This document shows, in pieces, positions 63,766 to 64,000 of a stretch of DNA of 64,000 bases. Numbering within the stretch: the first letter of the stretch is position 1; each line of letters starts with the position of its first letter. The stretch spans positions 62,001 through 126,000 of the forward strand of contig CANHGK010000005.1 in the NCBI GenBank assembly GCA_947460235.1, given 5' to 3'. Below the pieces are notes generated by a model. It had not been told where the DNA came from and made no database searches. It saw nothing but the letters and a program-made list of their open reading frames with translations. The stretch is from Paenibacillaceae bacterium (GTDB lineage Bacteria; Bacillota; Bacilli; Paenibacillales; CANHGK01). A program made the position numbers and the translations under genes.

Positions 63766-63831
63766 TTGCAACGAAGCGTCAACAATGGTCGCTAGAATGC
63801 GTATTGCCGATTGGACGGGAGGTTTTTTTGA

Positions 63832-64000
63832 TGCGATGGAAGCCGATCGCGGTGGTTTTCGTTGGATTGATAATGGTAGTTCTAAGCGGTCAATTTCATG
63901 GTTTTCATGAGCGTTTGTCTAACGATGAGGGCGTTCCGTTTATTCGTGGTGCGGATATTTCATGGCTTCCGCAAATGGAACAATCAGGATTTCAATTTTA
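63832..64000 (+). CDS. Glycoside hydrolase family 53 (arabinogalactan endo-beta-1,4-galactanase), 5' end
   Basis: The first 56 codons lie in the window. A signal peptide (RWK, hydrophobic core to about residue 20, GQFHG) is followed by RGADISWLPQMEQSGFQF, the start of the GH53 barrel. These enzymes cut pectic galactan outside the cell. GGGAGG is 8 bases before the ATG. The gene runs off the end of the window. Confidence 0.85.

Overview
This is a gene-dense stretch of a Bacillota chromosome, most likely from a spore-former-like Bacillales lineage. The evidence is strong GGAGG-type ribosome binding sites, frequent TTG and GTG starts, a CIRCE-controlled groESL operon, and a gene order (thiL-tsaE-tsaB-rimI-tsaD-ABC-F-moaC-tatA-tatC-groES-groEL) close to the ydi block of Bacillus subtilis. 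An aminofutalosine synthase (MqnE) points to the futalosine menaquinone route, which fits lineages such as Alicyclobacillaceae or Effusibacillus-like bacteria better than Bacillus itself. That placement is inference. The base composition is even and I saw no phage, IS element, CRISPR array, tRNA or rRNA.

Layout. 1-7 kb: iron-sulfur carriers (NifU-like, HesB/IscA), an Fnr regulator with a Cys cluster, a secreted MORN-like protein, uncharacterised genes and mqnE. 7-17 kb: a signalling region with a degenerate histidine kinase, two paralogous HD-GYP proteins that have lost the HD dyad, an ApbE/ferric-reductase-like operon divergent from a two-component system, a ~590-nt apparently stand-alone RNA carrying two c-di-GMP-I aptamer-like modules, and the wreck of a cheA-like gene. 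17-28 kb: nitrogen from urea. The urease operon ureABCFGD (no ureE, and ureF carrying an in-frame amber codon) is divergent from the urea ABC transporter urtABCDE, with two perfect TnrA/GlnR-type boxes between them. 28-32 kb: a membrane CheA-like kinase and a PilZ-like protein, then a reductase-like and a DUF2231 gene. 32-39 kb: both glutamate synthase subunits, which assimilate the ammonia that urease releases. 39-44 kb: a methyltransferase, thiL and the t6A genes tsaE/tsaB/tsaD with rimI. 44-49 kb: two tandem 7TM-type hybrid histidine kinases. 49-57 kb: a DnaA-box cluster, an ABC-F protein, folate and molybdopterin genes, tatAC and groESL. 57-64 kb: an accessory cluster with two SDR genes, an ArsR regulator and an MBL-fold enzyme, a frameshifted B-box gene, two related acyltransferase-3 genes flanking a mazEF module, and the start of a GH53 galactanase.

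Two themes stand out. The first is urea import, hydrolysis and glutamate synthesis under likely TnrA/GlnR control. The second is c-di-GMP-related signalling without any GGDEF or intact EAL/HD-GYP enzyme in the window: two pseudo-HD-GYP proteins, a PilZ-like protein and a free-standing RNA with tandem c-di-GMP aptamers. That RNA is the best candidate for something undescribed. It has its own promoter, complementary 5' and 3' ends, a roughly 280-nt insertion inside the first aptamer, a terminator, and no gene behind it on the same strand.
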